Source of the DNA: Deltaproteobacteria bacterium
Lineage (GTDB): Bacteria > Desulfobacterota > Dissulfuribacteria > Dissulfuribacterales > QOAL01
Assembly: GCA_027028245.1 (NCBI GenBank)
Contig: JALVJO010000142.1
Coordinates: forward strand, 1-61,233
DNA: 61,233 nt
Direction of reading: 5' to 3'
A model generated the notes under the pieces. The model searched no databases, was not told the DNA's origin, and was given only the letters and a program-made list of their open reading frames with translations. Below are positions 28,331-37,444 of the stretch, piece by piece (within the stretch, counting starts at the first letter, position 1; each line of letters opens with the position of its first letter). Position numbers and translations under genes: made by a program.

Positions 28331-28783
28331 TTTAAAGTCCTCCTCGCTTAGGTGATAAAATTTATTTTAAACAACCCGTCTTAAAAAGGTGAAATATTAA
28401 CTTCGCCACGGCTTCAGTTTAAATATGAAGACCATCATCTTGTCCTTGTCAATGTTAGGTGGTCACATGGCAGCACATTTAGTTTGCTGGTGGTGGCCTG
28501 AAGTGCAGATAGTACTTGAGCACCCGCCACCTTACCCCCGTAGCGACCTATAATCGTTGATCGGACCATGGTCTTCTTGTTCGTTATCCGCTTTTTTTTT
28601 AGCACGCCGTTACAGCCGCTGAATCACGCCAGCTTACGCTGCCTCCAAATTTTCCTGAAAAGACATCATTCATCACTCTTTTTGATTTCGAGATTTACCA
28701 TACCACTGCCTGAAGTGCCCAGAACCTGCGTCTTGCTTATGCTGCAAAGCTCCGGCAGGCTCCTTGATAATATCCTAGAATAA

Positions 28784-28823
28784 AAGACGGCCGGCTGCCT
28801 GTACCAGGCAATCCGGCCGTCTT
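28784..28823 (-). terminator. Rho-independent terminator of the putative non-coding unit
   Basis: AAGACGGCCGG / CCGGCCGTCTT, an 11-bp stem extended by inner CTGCCT/AGGCA pairing. On the minus strand it is followed by TTTATTC after the stem. It lies about 240 nt from the predicted start of the sigma-54 transcript. Confidence 0.75.
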
Positions 28824-29028
28824 GGAGCTGATTGAATGGCGCCGCCGGACAAGGCGGATGAAAAGTCAAGACCCGTGCTTTTCCGACTCCGCCTCACAAC
28901 GGGTGTGGCTTTATCAGGTACTTTAGGATATGATATCATTTCTTAAAACATTCAATCAAATGAAATAAAAATTTTCTGGCAGCTACCGACCATTCAATTG
29001 GTCCGCCTAGCCCCATTCCTATTTCCCG
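28784..29028 (-). ncRNA. Candidate structured small RNA (sigma-54 driven)
   Basis: The predicted transcript runs from about 29028 to the terminator and has no good reading frame. Within 28854-28909 (minus strand) a hairpin CACA-CCCGT-TGTG is followed by a longer hairpin: outer arms AGGCGGA/TCCGCCT, inner arms GAAAAG/CTTTTC, 12-nt loop holding ACGGGT. The first loop with its closing A (ACCCGT) complements ACGGGT, so a kissing or pseudoknot contact is possible. No known riboswitch class was recognised with confidence. It could also be a long leader of the 28330 gene if the terminator is leaky. Confidence 0.45.
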
Positions 29029-29039
29029 AATTTTTATTT

Positions 29040-29055
29040 AGCAATTATTCTGCCA
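29040..29055 (-). promoter_or_regulatory. Sigma-54-like promoter, leftward
   Basis: On the minus strand TGGCAG-AATAA-TTGCT matches the -24/-12 consensus in all key positions (GG and GC with correct spacing). Three regulator boxes lie 70 bp and more upstream. Confidence 0.65.
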
Positions 29056-29124
29056 AATAATAATAATTTTATTACCAATAAAGTGGGGTAAATCCAATAA
29101 AAAGAGAACCCCAAAATCCAAAAC

Positions 29125-29179
29125 GGAAAAAAGTTTCCGCAAAAAGAAAATATTTTCCCATATTAGGAAAATATTTTCC
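29125..29179. promoter_or_regulatory. Three phased GGAAAA-NN-TTTTCC boxes
   Basis: Boxes at 29125-29138 (one mismatch), 29145-29158 (one mismatch) and 29166-29179 (perfect). Start-to-start spacing is 20 and 21 bp, about two helical turns, as for activator oligomers on one DNA face. The same motif and distance to a -24/-12 element recur near 39.4 kb. Confidence 0.7.
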
Positions 29180-29321
29180 CTTCCCTGCGGCATAGCGCAC
29201 AGAACAAGCATCGGCTTGGACAAATTTTTCCGTTATGCTGCCCGCCTGATCCTTTTGTCGTCTGACTCTTCTAAACCAGCCACAGCCGGCGTCACATGTC
29301 CGCCAACCATCCATCCCGTAC

Positions 29322-29351
29322 TTGACTCTTTACATTACAATTAATTATGTT
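29322..29351 (+). promoter_or_regulatory. Possible sigma-70 promoter of the EF-G-like gene
   Basis: TTGACT at 29322-29327 and TATGTT at 29346-29351, 18 bp apart; the -35 is strong and the -10 has four of six matches. It lies 63 bp before the ATG at 29414. Confidence 0.4.
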
Positions 29352-29413
29352 GCCGTGGACAGGCTGACATTGATTTCGCCTCGAGAATATCCAGGGAAAG
29401 GGAGAAAAAGGAC

Positions 29414-31486
29414 ATGGAAATAACCAGTATCCGGAATTTTGCAATTGTATCCCAGAGCGGAAGTGGAAAAACATCTCTTGCTGAAGCCCTGCTCTATTCT
29501 GCCAAGGCCACCAAGAAGCTGGGCAGGGTCGATGACGGCACTTCAGTACTGGATTTTGAGCCCGAGGAAATCAAGAGAAAGATCAGCATAAGCACGGCCT
29601 TTCACAGTCTCAGCTGGAAAAAGCACTCGCTTTTCCTCATGGACACGCCAGGTGAAGACAATTTCCTCCACGAGACCATGATGGCTCTCAGGGTTGCAGA
29701 CAACTGCCTCTTCGTGGCTGATGCAGTTGACCCTGTTAAGCCCCAGACGAGAAAGATCTGGTCCCTGATTTCTGAAGTCTCTGCCCCTGTAATCATGTTC
29801 GTTAACAAGATGGACAGGGAAAGGGCCGACTTCAACAAGGCCTTGGAGGCATTGAAGGACGCCCTGGGGCTCAGGCTTGTTCCTGTAACACTGCCCATAG
29901 GCAGCCAGGATTCCTTCAAGGGAATCGTGGACCTGATACAGATGAAGGCCTTTGAGTTTTCTGAAGACGGCAGCAAAACCGCCGTTGAAATACCTTCTGA
30001 GATGACTGACGAGGTGGAAGAGCAAAGGAGCAACCTCATAGAATATGCAGCCGAGTCAGACGAGGAACTGCTTGAAAAATTTCTCGAGGGAGAGGATCTT
30101 ACCGCAGAGGAGATCATCTCCGGCCTCAAACAGGGGATAATGGACGGCGGATTCATCCCTGTGGTGTGTGGAGCTGCCACGAAAAATATCGGCGCCTCAA
30201 CCGTCCTGGACCACATAGTGCAGTTTCTGCCCTCCCCTGCGGAAAAAGGCCCTGAAACCGGCACAAACCCGGAGACCGGGGATGAAGAAACCAGGGAGCC
30301 AAGGCCTGATGCACCCTTTTCAGGACTGGTATTCAAGACACTTACCGACCCCTATGCAGGCAGGCTTTCCATAATGCGCGTCTATTCCGGCACCCTTACC
30401 CCTGACGGCATGCTTTTAAATGCCAACAAAAACGAGAAAGAAAAATACGGCCAGATTTTCTTCCTGAACGGCAAGGACCAGGAAGCTGCAAAGGAGGCGC
30501 CTCCCGGCTGCATCGTGGCCATTGCAAAGCTCAAGGTTACCCAGACCGGCGACAGCCTCTGCGACCCTGCAAACCCGGTCAAGTATCCCTTTGTGGAATT
30601 TCCCACGCCTGTAATCACATATACCCTCAAGCCCAAGAGCCGGGGAGACGAGGAAAAGATTACAAATGCCCTTGCAAGGCTCAAGGAGGAAGACCCCACC
30701 ATTACCATCACCAGGAATGCCGAGACAAATGAGCTCCTGATATCAGGCCTTGGACAGATTCACATAGATGCCACCATTGAGAAGATGGAAAGGAAATTCG
30801 GCGTCAGTGTGGATCTTACCACCCCAAAGATCGCCTACAGGGAGACCATCAAGGCCCCGAAGAAGGGCGTAATATACAGGCACAAGAAGCAGACAGGCGG
30901 TGCCGGCCAGTTTGCAGAGGTGCATTTCGACATAACCCCCCTTCCCAGGGGTGAAGGATATGAGTTCGAAGAGGCCCTGGTTGGAATGAATGTTCCCAGA
31001 AACTTTGTTCCTGCTGTTGAAAAGGGCATCCAGGAGGCCATGCAGTCTGGTCCAATGGCAGGGTATCCTGTCACCGACTTCAAGGTGCGTTTTTACGACG
31101 GCAAGTCCCACGAGGTGGATTCCAGCGAAATGGCATTCAAGATCGCTGCCATACAGTGCTTCAAAAAGGGTGTGCTCGAGGCCAAACCCACACTGCTGGA
31201 GCCGATTGTCAAGATCACGGTCACTGTTCCTGAGGAGTCCGTGGGAGACATCATAGGGGATCTCAACAGCCGCAGGGGAAAGGTTATGGGCATGGAGCCT
31301 GGAGACGGGGTCCAGACCGTGACCGCAATGGTCCCCCTTTCCGAGGTGCAGAAGTACGTGCTGGATCTCAATGCCATGACAGCCGGCCAGGGCACCTTTA
31401 CAGTGGAGCCTTCCCACTACGAGGAGGTTCCTCCCAACTTGGCAGAAAAGATCGTGCAGCAGGCCAAGGAAGCCGAGGAGAAGTAG
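29414..31486 (+). CDS. Elongation factor G-like GTPase (EF-G2 type)
   Basis: A 690-residue protein with all EF-G domains: GTPase (P-loop SQSGSGKT at 13-20, 'DTPGEDNF' at 77-84, 'NKMD'), domain II (from about 300), domains III and IV ('GGAGQFAEVHFDITPLPRG') and V ('EESVGDIIGDLNSRRGKVMG'). The switch II His of classical EF-G (DTPGH) is replaced by Glu81, and the P-loop departs from AHIDAGKT. This marks a paralogue rather than the main translocase. Its role is unclear; related EF-G2 proteins act in ribosome recycling or stress. The MogA-like gene starts directly after its stop. Confidence 0.9.
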   Translation: MEITSIRNFAIVSQSGSGKTSLAEALLYSAKATKKLGRVDDGTSVLDFEPEEIKRKISISTAFHSLSWKKHSLFLMDTPGEDNFLHETMMALRVADNCLFVADAVDPVKPQTRKIWSLISEVSAPVIMFVNKMDRERADFNKALEALKDALGLRLVPVTLPIGSQDSFKGIVDLIQMKAFEFSEDGSKTAVEIPSEMTDEVEEQRSNLIEYAAESDEELLEKFLEGEDLTAEEIISGLKQGIMDGGFIPVVCGAATKNIGASTVLDHIVQFLPSPAEKGPETGTNPETGDEETREPRPDAPFSGLVFKTLTDPYAGRLSIMRVYSGTLTPDGMLLNANKNEKEKYGQIFFLNGKDQEAAKEAPPGCIVAIAKLKVTQTGDSLCDPANPVKYPFVEFPTPVITYTLKPKSRGDEEKITNALARLKEEDPTITITRNAETNELLISGLGQIHIDATIEKMERKFGVSVDLTTPKIAYRETIKAPKKGVIYRHKKQTGGAGQFAEVHFDITPLPRGEGYEFEEALVGMNVPRNFVPAVEKGIQEAMQSGPMAGYPVTDFKVRFYDGKSHEVDSSEMAFKIAAIQCFKKGVLEAKPTLLEPIVKITVTVPEESVGDIIGDLNSRRGKVMGMEPGDGVQTVTAMVPLSEVQKYVLDLNAMTAGQGTFTVEPSHYEEVPPNLAEKIVQQAKEAEEK

Positions 31487-31978
31487 TTGTTCAGGGCCAG
31501 GATCCTGACTGTAAGCGACTCCACTTCCCAGGGCAGAAGGACCGACAGGACCGGGCCACTTATAGAGGAGCTGCTGGGGCTCACCGGGAGATTCTCCTTC
31601 CAGGAAGGAGCCGTGGTTCCGGATGAAACCACGGCCATTTCCAGCATATTGAAGGAATGGGCCGATTCAGGCAGCTGCGATCTCATTGTCACCACGGGCG
31701 GCACAGGCCTTTCTCCCCGGGATGTCACCCCGGAGGCAACCCTCCAGGTAATAGACCGCCTGATCCCCGGTATGGCCGAGGCCATGAGGATGGAGGGGCT
31801 TAAGAACACTCCAAGGGCGATGCTTTCCAGGGCAGTATGTGGCACCAGGAAAAGCTGCCTCATCATAAATCTTCCCGGCAGCCCGGGAGCAGTCAGAGAC
31901 GGCCTTTCCGCCATAATGGACGTGCTGGAACACGCCATCAGGAAAATCCAGGGGGACACTTCCCCGTGCAGCGGATAA
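31487..31978 (+). CDS. MogA/MoaB family molybdenum cofactor protein
   Basis: A 163-residue protein of the molybdopterin adenylyltransferase family, which activates molybdopterin with ATP before Mo insertion. The motifs 'VTTGGTGLSPRDVTPEAT' and 'NLPGSPGAVRDGL' are diagnostic. The start is TTG at 31487, directly after the EF-G stop; GAGGAG eight bases upstream supports it. Two MoeA proteins that would act after it are encoded at 39.9-43.1 kb. Confidence 0.88.
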   Translation: MFRARILTVSDSTSQGRRTDRTGPLIEELLGLTGRFSFQEGAVVPDETTAISSILKEWADSGSCDLIVTTGGTGLSPRDVTPEATLQVIDRLIPGMAEAMRMEGLKNTPRAMLSRAVCGTRKSCLIINLPGSPGAVRDGLSAIMDVLEHAIRKIQGDTSPCSG

Positions 31979-32035
31979 AGGCACATTACCCATCCGGATA
32001 TATGTCGTACTTAAGAGAGGTTTTCAGATAAAAAC

Positions 32036-33082
32036 ATGGAGATAGGAATAGTAGGCCTTCCAGGCTGCGGCAAGACCACCATATTCAACGCCCTTACCGG
32101 CAGCGAGGCCGAGACATCTGCATATTCAGGAAGCAGGAAGGCCCCGAACATAGCCCAGATCAGGGTTCCGGATGAAAGGCTCGACATTCTTGCCCGGATG
32201 TACAGGCCGAGGAAGACCACCCCTGCTGTAATCCAGTACGTTGACATAGGTGGAGGACTTGCATCCCAGGAAAAAAAGGATTCAATGGATGAAATCCTCA
32301 GACTGTTAAGGCCGGCCGATGCGCTTGTCCATGTTGTTCGGTGCTTTGAGCTTGCCGGCCAGGCCCCGGCTCCCCAGTCGGATCTTGATGAATTCGAATC
32401 GGAGCTGATCCTGACAGACCTCATGATCGTGGAAAAGCGCCTTGAACGCCTTGAAAAAGAGGTGAAAAAGGGCAAAAAGGGGGACCCAAGGGAACTTGAG
32501 CTACTTCAGAAGGCTCAAAGGCTTCTGGACGCAGGAAGGGCACTGAGATCAGACAGGGAGATAACCTCTGCCCCTGAACTCAAAGGCTATGCATTTCTTT
32601 CAGCCAAGCCGTGCATCGTGGTTTTGAATCTGGGAGAGGACGATGAGCCCGGGAACCTGGATATTTCTCTCCCTGAGGGCGCTTCAGCTGTTGAGCTCAA
32701 GGGCAGCCTGGAGATGGAGCTTGCCCAGCTTGATGAAGAAGAGGCAGAGGCATTCAGGAAGGACATGGGGCTTCCGGAACCAGCCACCTACCGGTTGATC
32801 AAGGAATCCTACAAATTGCTTGGCCTCATTTCCTTTTTTACAGTTGGTGAAGATGAAGTCAAGGCCTGGACCATCAAAAAGGGCACCCGTGCCCAGAAGG
32901 CGGCAGGTGCCATACATTCCGACATCCAGAAGGGTTTCATCAGGGCAGAGGTGGTTGCATTTGACGACCTGGCCGAGGCAGGAAGCCACCAGGCCGCCCA
33001 GAAGGCCGGCAGGGTGCGCCTGGAAGGAAAGGAATACGCGGTTCAGGACGGAGACGTGATAAACTTCAGGTTTAACGTGTAA
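32036..33082 (+). CDS. YchF-like P-loop NTPase
   Basis: A 348-residue Obg-related protein. The P-loop is GLPGCGKTT rather than the usual GLPNVGKST, and the G4 position is NLGE, the NxxE type that favours ATP over GTP in YchF. A helical insertion ('RLEKEVKKGKKGDPRELELL') and a C-terminal TGS-like DUF933 domain ('ISFFTVGEDEVKAWTIKKGT', 'EYAVQDGDVINFRFNV') follow. YchF binds ribosomes and influences oxidative-stress responses in other bacteria. Variant motifs suggest a YchF-related subgroup. Confidence 0.88.
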   Translation: MEIGIVGLPGCGKTTIFNALTGSEAETSAYSGSRKAPNIAQIRVPDERLDILARMYRPRKTTPAVIQYVDIGGGLASQEKKDSMDEILRLLRPADALVHVVRCFELAGQAPAPQSDLDEFESELILTDLMIVEKRLERLEKEVKKGKKGDPRELELLQKAQRLLDAGRALRSDREITSAPELKGYAFLSAKPCIVVLNLGEDDEPGNLDISLPEGASAVELKGSLEMELAQLDEEEAEAFRKDMGLPEPATYRLIKESYKLLGLISFFTVGEDEVKAWTIKKGTRAQKAAGAIHSDIQKGFIRAEVVAFDDLAEAGSHQAAQKAGRVRLEGKEYAVQDGDVINFRFNV

Positions 33083-33196
33083 AATCACCGCCTTTTCACT
33101 TTCTTTTTCGTCACCTCCCGATTATATTCCCGAGCATGAAGGGTTATGGTTTTCTTGCCGGAAATCGACGGTTTTTGATGGTTTTTCCAGGTCGCC

Positions 33197-33640
33197 ATGT
33201 CTGAAAAGAAAGAAGGCAGCGGGCTTGTCAGGTTCGGGGTTTCCATCCCTGCAGAGCTGATAGAGGCATTTGACAAGTACATAAGGACAAGGTCCTACAA
33301 AAACCGCTCAGAGGCCATCAGGGACCTGATCAGGGAAAAATTGATCGAACAGGAGTGGGAGCTTGAAGGCCAAGAAAGGGAAGTAGTCGGTACCATCACC
33401 TACGTGTTCGACCACCACAAGCGCGAACTGCTGGATTCCATCATCCGCATCCAGCACGAGTTTTCCCATTCAGTCATAGCATCCCAGCACGTGCACCTGG
33501 ACCACAACAACTGCCTGGAAGTAGCCATTGTCAAAGGCAAACCCAGCACCCTCAGGGGGGTTGCATACAAGCTGAAGGCCCTTAAGGGCATAAAGCACTG
33601 CAGATTTACCATGACAACCACCGGGTCATCCTTGAAATAA
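33197..33640 (+). CDS. nikR: Nickel-responsive transcriptional regulator NikR
   Basis: A 147-residue regulator. The N-terminal ribbon-helix-helix ('[19 protein letters not shown]', '[15 protein letters not shown]') binds DNA; the C-terminal ACT-like domain binds nickel through His87, His98, His100 and Cys106, with spacing identical to E. coli NikR (H76, H87, H89, C95). It would repress nickel uptake genes, none of which lie in the window. gyrA starts 56 bp downstream. Confidence 0.94.
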   Translation: MSEKKEGSGLVRFGVSIPAELIEAFDKYIRTRSYKNRSEAIRDLIREKLIEQEWELEGQEREVVGTITYVFDHHKRELLDSIIRIQHEFSHSVIASQHVHLDHNNCLEVAIVKGKPSTLRGVAYKLKALKGIKHCRFTMTTTGSSLK

Positions 33641-33695
33641 AGATTCATGGCCTGACAAAGCACTTGGTTTTTCAAATCGGGAGTTCAAACAAGAC

Positions 33696-36152
33696 ATGCC
33701 GGAACAGCAGGAACTATTCGGAGGAAAGGTCGACGTCTGCGACATATCGGTAGAGCTGAAACGCTCCTACCTGGACTACGCCATGAGCGTCATCATCGGC
33801 CGTGCCCTTCCCGACGTAAGGGACGGCCTCAAGCCGGTGCACAGGCGCATTCTTTATGCCATGCACGAACTAAAGAATGACTACAACAAGCCTTACAAGA
33901 AATCGGCCCGTATCGTGGGTGATGTCATAGGTAAATACCATCCCCATGGAGACACGGCCGTATATGATGCCATCGTCAGGATGGCCCAGGATTTTTCCAT
34001 GGGCTATCCCCTTGTTGACGGCCAGGGAAACTTCGGCTCCATAGACGGAGATGCCCCGGCAGCCATGCGTTATACTGAGATAAGGCTTACAAAGCTGGCA
34101 CATGAGCTCCTCCAGGACCTGGACAAGGACACAGTTGACTTCGTGCCCAACTATGACAACTCCCTGATGGAGCCCTCTGTATTTCCCTCCAAGATACCAA
34201 ACCTCCTTATAAACGGCTCATCAGGAATTGCAGTGGGCATGGCCACCAACATACCTCCGCACAACCTGGGGGAGGTGATAGATGCCCTGACCGCCCTGAT
34301 AAAAAACCCCAACATAACGGTTGCAGAACTCATGGAACATGTCCATGGCCCTGATTTTCCCACAGCCGGATACATCTGCGGAAGGAAGGGGATCAAGGAG
34401 GCCTACGAGACGGGCCGCGGAATAGTAAAGATGAGGGCCAGGGCCACTGTGGAACAGATTGCCAGGGGCAACAAGGAACAGATCATCATCACCGAGATAC
34501 CCTATCAGGTAAACAAGGCCAAGCTCGTGGAGCGCATTGCCTCTCTGGTCAAGGACAAGAAGGTAGAGGGCATTCATTCTGTCAGGGATGAATCCGACAG
34601 GCGCGGCATGAGGATAGTGGTGGAGCTCAAGAAGGACGGCATTGCCCAGGTCATCCTCAATCACCTTTACAAACACACGGCAATGGAGAGCAGTTTCGGC
34701 ATCATCCTCCTGGCCATTGTCAACGGGAAACCGGAACTGCTGAACCTCAAGGAACTTCTCTCCCACTTCCTGGAACACCGGAAGACGGTGATCATCAGGC
34801 GCACCACCTATCTGCTGAGAAAGGCCCAGGAACGCGCCCATATCCTGGAAGGCCTGAAGATTGCCATTGACAACCTGGACGATGTTGTGGCACTCATCCG
34901 TGCCTCCAAGACCCCTGCAGAGGCCAGGGAAGGCCTCATGGAGAAGTTTGAGTTGTCCAGGATACAGGCCCAGGCCATCCTGGACATGAAACTCCAGCGC
35001 CTCACAGGCCTCGAGCTTGAAAAGATCATTGAAGAATACAAAAAGGTCCTGAAGGAGATCAAGGAATACAAGGAAATCCTCGCCAGTGAGCAGAAGGTAC
35101 TGGACATAGTAGAAACCGAGCTCAAGGAAATAAGGGATGAGTACGCCCTGGAAAGGCGCACAGAGCTCATTGCAGAGCCCAAAGAGATAAACATAGAGGA
35201 CCTCATCGCTGAAGAAGACATGGTGGTAACCCTGTCCCACCGGGGCTACATCAAGAGAAATCCCCTCAGCCTATACAGGAGCCAGAAACGGGGAGGTAAG
35301 GGGGTTACAGGCCTTTCAAGCAGGCAGGAAGATTTTGTGGAAAAGCTCTTTGTGGCGTCCACCCATGACTACTTCCTGTGCTTCAGCAATACCGGGCAGC
35401 TTTACTGGCTGAAGGTCCACGAGATCCCGGAGGCAGCACGCACTTCCCGCGGAAAGGCACTCATAAATCTGCTTCCGATAGACCGCAAGGCAAACGAATA
35501 CATTGCGGCAGTGGTGCCTGTGCGCGAATTTGACCCTGATAAATACGTGGTCATGGCAACCAGGGGCGGGGTGATCAAGAAGACACGCCTGAAGGACTTT
35601 TCCCACCCGAGGCCCAAGGGCATCATCGCTGCCACCATCAAGGAAGACGACGAGCTGGTCACCGCTTCCATAACCGACGGCCACGCGGACATCTTCCTTG
35701 CCACCAGGAACGGCAAAAGCATAAGGTTCAACGAAACAGACGTGCGCCCCATGGGAAGGACCGCTGCAGGAGTACGCGGGATAAGGCTTTCCGGCGACGA
35801 CAGGATGGTGGCAATGGTGGTGATAGCCGACCATGACGGCACCCTTCTTACCGTTACGGAAAACGGCTACGGAAAACGCACTCCTATTTCCGAGTACAGG
35901 GTCCAGTCCAGGGGCGGCAAGGGCATCATCAACATAAAGGCCACGGAAAAGGTTGGTAAGGTAGTGGGAGTGGAACTCGTCTACGAAAACGACGAGATCA
36001 TGCTGGTTGGTGCCAGCGGAAACATCATCCGGATGAGTGTGAAGGACATCAGGATAATAGGAAGATCCACCCAGGGTGTACGGCTCATCCGAATCGCAGA
36101 GGGGGACAAGCTGGCAGCCGTTGCAAAACTTGCCTCAAGCGAGCAGCAATGA
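33696..36152 (+). CDS. gyrA: DNA gyrase subunit A
   Basis: An 818-residue type II topoisomerase subunit. Catalytic Tyr126 lies in '[10 protein letters not shown]'. The quinolone region reads '[15 protein letters not shown]', with Thr87 where E. coli has Ser83 and Asp91 at the Asp87 position. The coiled-coil and six-bladed C-terminal domain are present, and the GyrA box reads QKRGGKG, which supports gyrase rather than topoisomerase IV. gyrB is not in the window. gpsA follows 22 bp downstream. Confidence 0.97.
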   Translation: MPEQQELFGGKVDVCDISVELKRSYLDYAMSVIIGRALPDVRDGLKPVHRRILYAMHELKNDYNKPYKKSARIVGDVIGKYHPHGDTAVYDAIVRMAQDFSMGYPLVDGQGNFGSIDGDAPAAMRYTEIRLTKLAHELLQDLDKDTVDFVPNYDNSLMEPSVFPSKIPNLLINGSSGIAVGMATNIPPHNLGEVIDALTALIKNPNITVAELMEHVHGPDFPTAGYICGRKGIKEAYETGRGIVKMRARATVEQIARGNKEQIIITEIPYQVNKAKLVERIASLVKDKKVEGIHSVRDESDRRGMRIVVELKKDGIAQVILNHLYKHTAMESSFGIILLAIVNGKPELLNLKELLSHFLEHRKTVIIRRTTYLLRKAQERAHILEGLKIAIDNLDDVVALIRASKTPAEAREGLMEKFELSRIQAQAILDMKLQRLTGLELEKIIEEYKKVLKEIKEYKEILASEQKVLDIVETELKEIRDEYALERRTELIAEPKEINIEDLIAEEDMVVTLSHRGYIKRNPLSLYRSQKRGGKGVTGLSSRQEDFVEKLFVASTHDYFLCFSNTGQLYWLKVHEIPEAARTSRGKALINLLPIDRKANEYIAAVVPVREFDPDKYVVMATRGGVIKKTRLKDFSHPRPKGIIAATIKEDDELVTASITDGHADIFLATRNGKSIRFNETDVRPMGRTAAGVRGIRLSGDDRMVAMVVIADHDGTLLTVTENGYGKRTPISEYRVQSRGGKGIINIKATEKVGKVVGVELVYENDEIMLVGASGNIIRMSVKDIRIIGRSTQGVRLIRIAEGDKLAAVAKLASSEQQ

Positions 36153-36174
36153 CAAATGCCGGCCAGGAAAGATG

Positions 36175-37206
36175 ATGAAGAGCACTGCAGTCCTCGGGGC
36201 AGGAAGCTGGGGAACAGCCCTTGCGAGGCTTCTTGCTGAAAAAGGCGTAGATACCAGCCTTTGGGCAAGGAACAAGGATACGGCTGATAGAATCAGGCAG
36301 GAAGGAGAAAATCCCTTTTACCTGCCGGGCTTTCGCCTGCCCTCCAGTCTTCAGGTCACCCACGACCTGGAACTGGCCCTAAAGGGCAAAGAGGTAGTGC
36401 TCCTGGCCGTTCCCTCCCACGGCATGAGGCAGACCGCCTCTGTCATATCAGAAATCATCCAGGCCGAAATACTTAAGCATCCTCCGAGGATCTTTGTTTC
36501 AGCGGCAAAGGGCATAGAAAACAAAACCCTCATGACCATGACAGAGGTGCTTTCAGGGATCCTACCAAGGGAGCCTTCCCACGAACTTGCAGTCCTTTCA
36601 GGCCCGAGTTTTGCCAAGGAGGTGGCCCTTGGGATGCCGACCGCCGTGACCATTGCAGCCTTCAGCGAAGACACTGCCAGGAGGCTTACCGGGCTTTTCA
36701 GTACGGATTTTTTCAGGGTGTACAGCACCCTTGACGTTACAGGCGTGCAGCTTGGTGGAGCGGTAAAAAACGTCATGGCAGTGGCAGCAGGCATATCAGA
36801 CGGCCTGGGTTTCGGCACCAACACCAGGGCTGCTCTTATCACCAGGGGGCTTGCAGAGATGTCCAGGCTTGGCCTTAAGCTCGGCGCAAACCCCCTGACC
36901 TTTGCAGGCCTGGCAGGGCTTGGGGACCTGGTACTTACCTGCACAGGAGATCTCAGCCGCAACAGGCAGGTGGGCCTGAAACTCGGACAGGGCCGAACCA
37001 TGGATGAGATCCTCTCGTCAATGAACCAGGTGGCCGAAGGGGTCAGGACGTCCAAGTCCCTTTACAGGCTGTCCAGGAAACACGGAGTGGAGATGCCCAT
37101 AACGGAAGAGGTCTACAAGGTAGTTCACCAGGGCCTGGACCCCAGAAAGGCGGTAAGATCCCTCCTGGACAGGCCGCCGAAACCGGAACTTCACGGGGTC
37201 ATTTGA
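36175..37206 (+). CDS. gpsA: Glycerol-3-phosphate dehydrogenase [NAD(P)+]
   Basis: A 343-residue enzyme that reduces dihydroxyacetone phosphate to sn-glycerol-3-phosphate for phospholipid synthesis. The Rossmann motif 'VLGAGSWGTALARLL' opens the protein. 'AAKGIENKTLMTM', 'VLSGPSFAKEVALGMPTAV' and the catalytic-Lys segment 'GGAVKNVMAVAAG' are intact. The frame opens at 36076 inside gyrA; ATG 36175 (or 36172) follows AGGAAAG and is chosen. Confidence 0.95.
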   Translation: MKSTAVLGAGSWGTALARLLAEKGVDTSLWARNKDTADRIRQEGENPFYLPGFRLPSSLQVTHDLELALKGKEVVLLAVPSHGMRQTASVISEIIQAEILKHPPRIFVSAAKGIENKTLMTMTEVLSGILPREPSHELAVLSGPSFAKEVALGMPTAVTIAAFSEDTARRLTGLFSTDFFRVYSTLDVTGVQLGGAVKNVMAVAAGISDGLGFGTNTRAALITRGLAEMSRLGLKLGANPLTFAGLAGLGDLVLTCTGDLSRNRQVGLKLGQGRTMDEILSSMNQVAEGVRTSKSLYRLSRKHGVEMPITEEVYKVVHQGLDPRKAVRSLLDRPPKPELHGVI

Positions 37207-37215
37207 AGTTGTTCA

Positions 37216-37255
37216 TTCATTTCTTTTGCTCGCCCAAAAGAAACGAACCAAAGAA
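37216..37255 (+). repeat. 40-bp inverted repeat, left copy
   Basis: Identical at 39 of 40 positions to the reverse complement of 38302-38341. It contains an internal palindrome (TTTCTTTTG ctcgcc CAAAAGAAA) that could act as a terminator for gpsA. Weaker similarity between the two copies continues inward for about 45 bp. Confidence 0.9.
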
Positions 37256-37444
37256 TAGGGCGCCTGATTGCCGCCTGTTTTCCTGCGCCTGGAAGAATGC
37301 GGCCTTGGCCGGCAAAGCCGGCCGTCCCTGGCCCTTTGCCCGTAGCCGCGTCCATGCCACCACCCCCTTTTCGGGGCCTCAGTTCAGGCCGCAGCCTTCC
37401 ATGTTCGGAAGCGGCAAAATGGGACACTTTAACTGCCCTCAGCC

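Larger units (their letters stand above)
28331..29413. other. Long intergenic region with a putative non-coding unit
   Basis: About 1.08 kb without a convincing gene. From right to left it holds a possible sigma-70 promoter for the EF-G-like gene, three palindromic boxes, a sigma-54-like promoter reading left, a foldable segment and a strong terminator. The part at 28331-28783 shows nothing clear except the ribosome site of the 28330 gene. Confidence 0.65.

Noticed and set aside
28568-28869. Short frames on both strands (28568-28783 and 28666-28869)
   Set aside because: No ribosome site, no recognisable domain, and they run across or end at the terminator hairpin.
28851-28920. Cyclic di-GMP (GEMM) riboswitch identity for the structured segment
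   Set aside because: A short stretch (AAAGCACGGGTCT) resembles part of the GEMM core, but the AAACC segment and receptor arrangement are missing.
34221-35240. 339-codon frame on the strand opposite gyrA
   Set aside because: It lies wholly inside gyrA, whose domains are intact; low-complexity shadow of a GC-rich coding strand.
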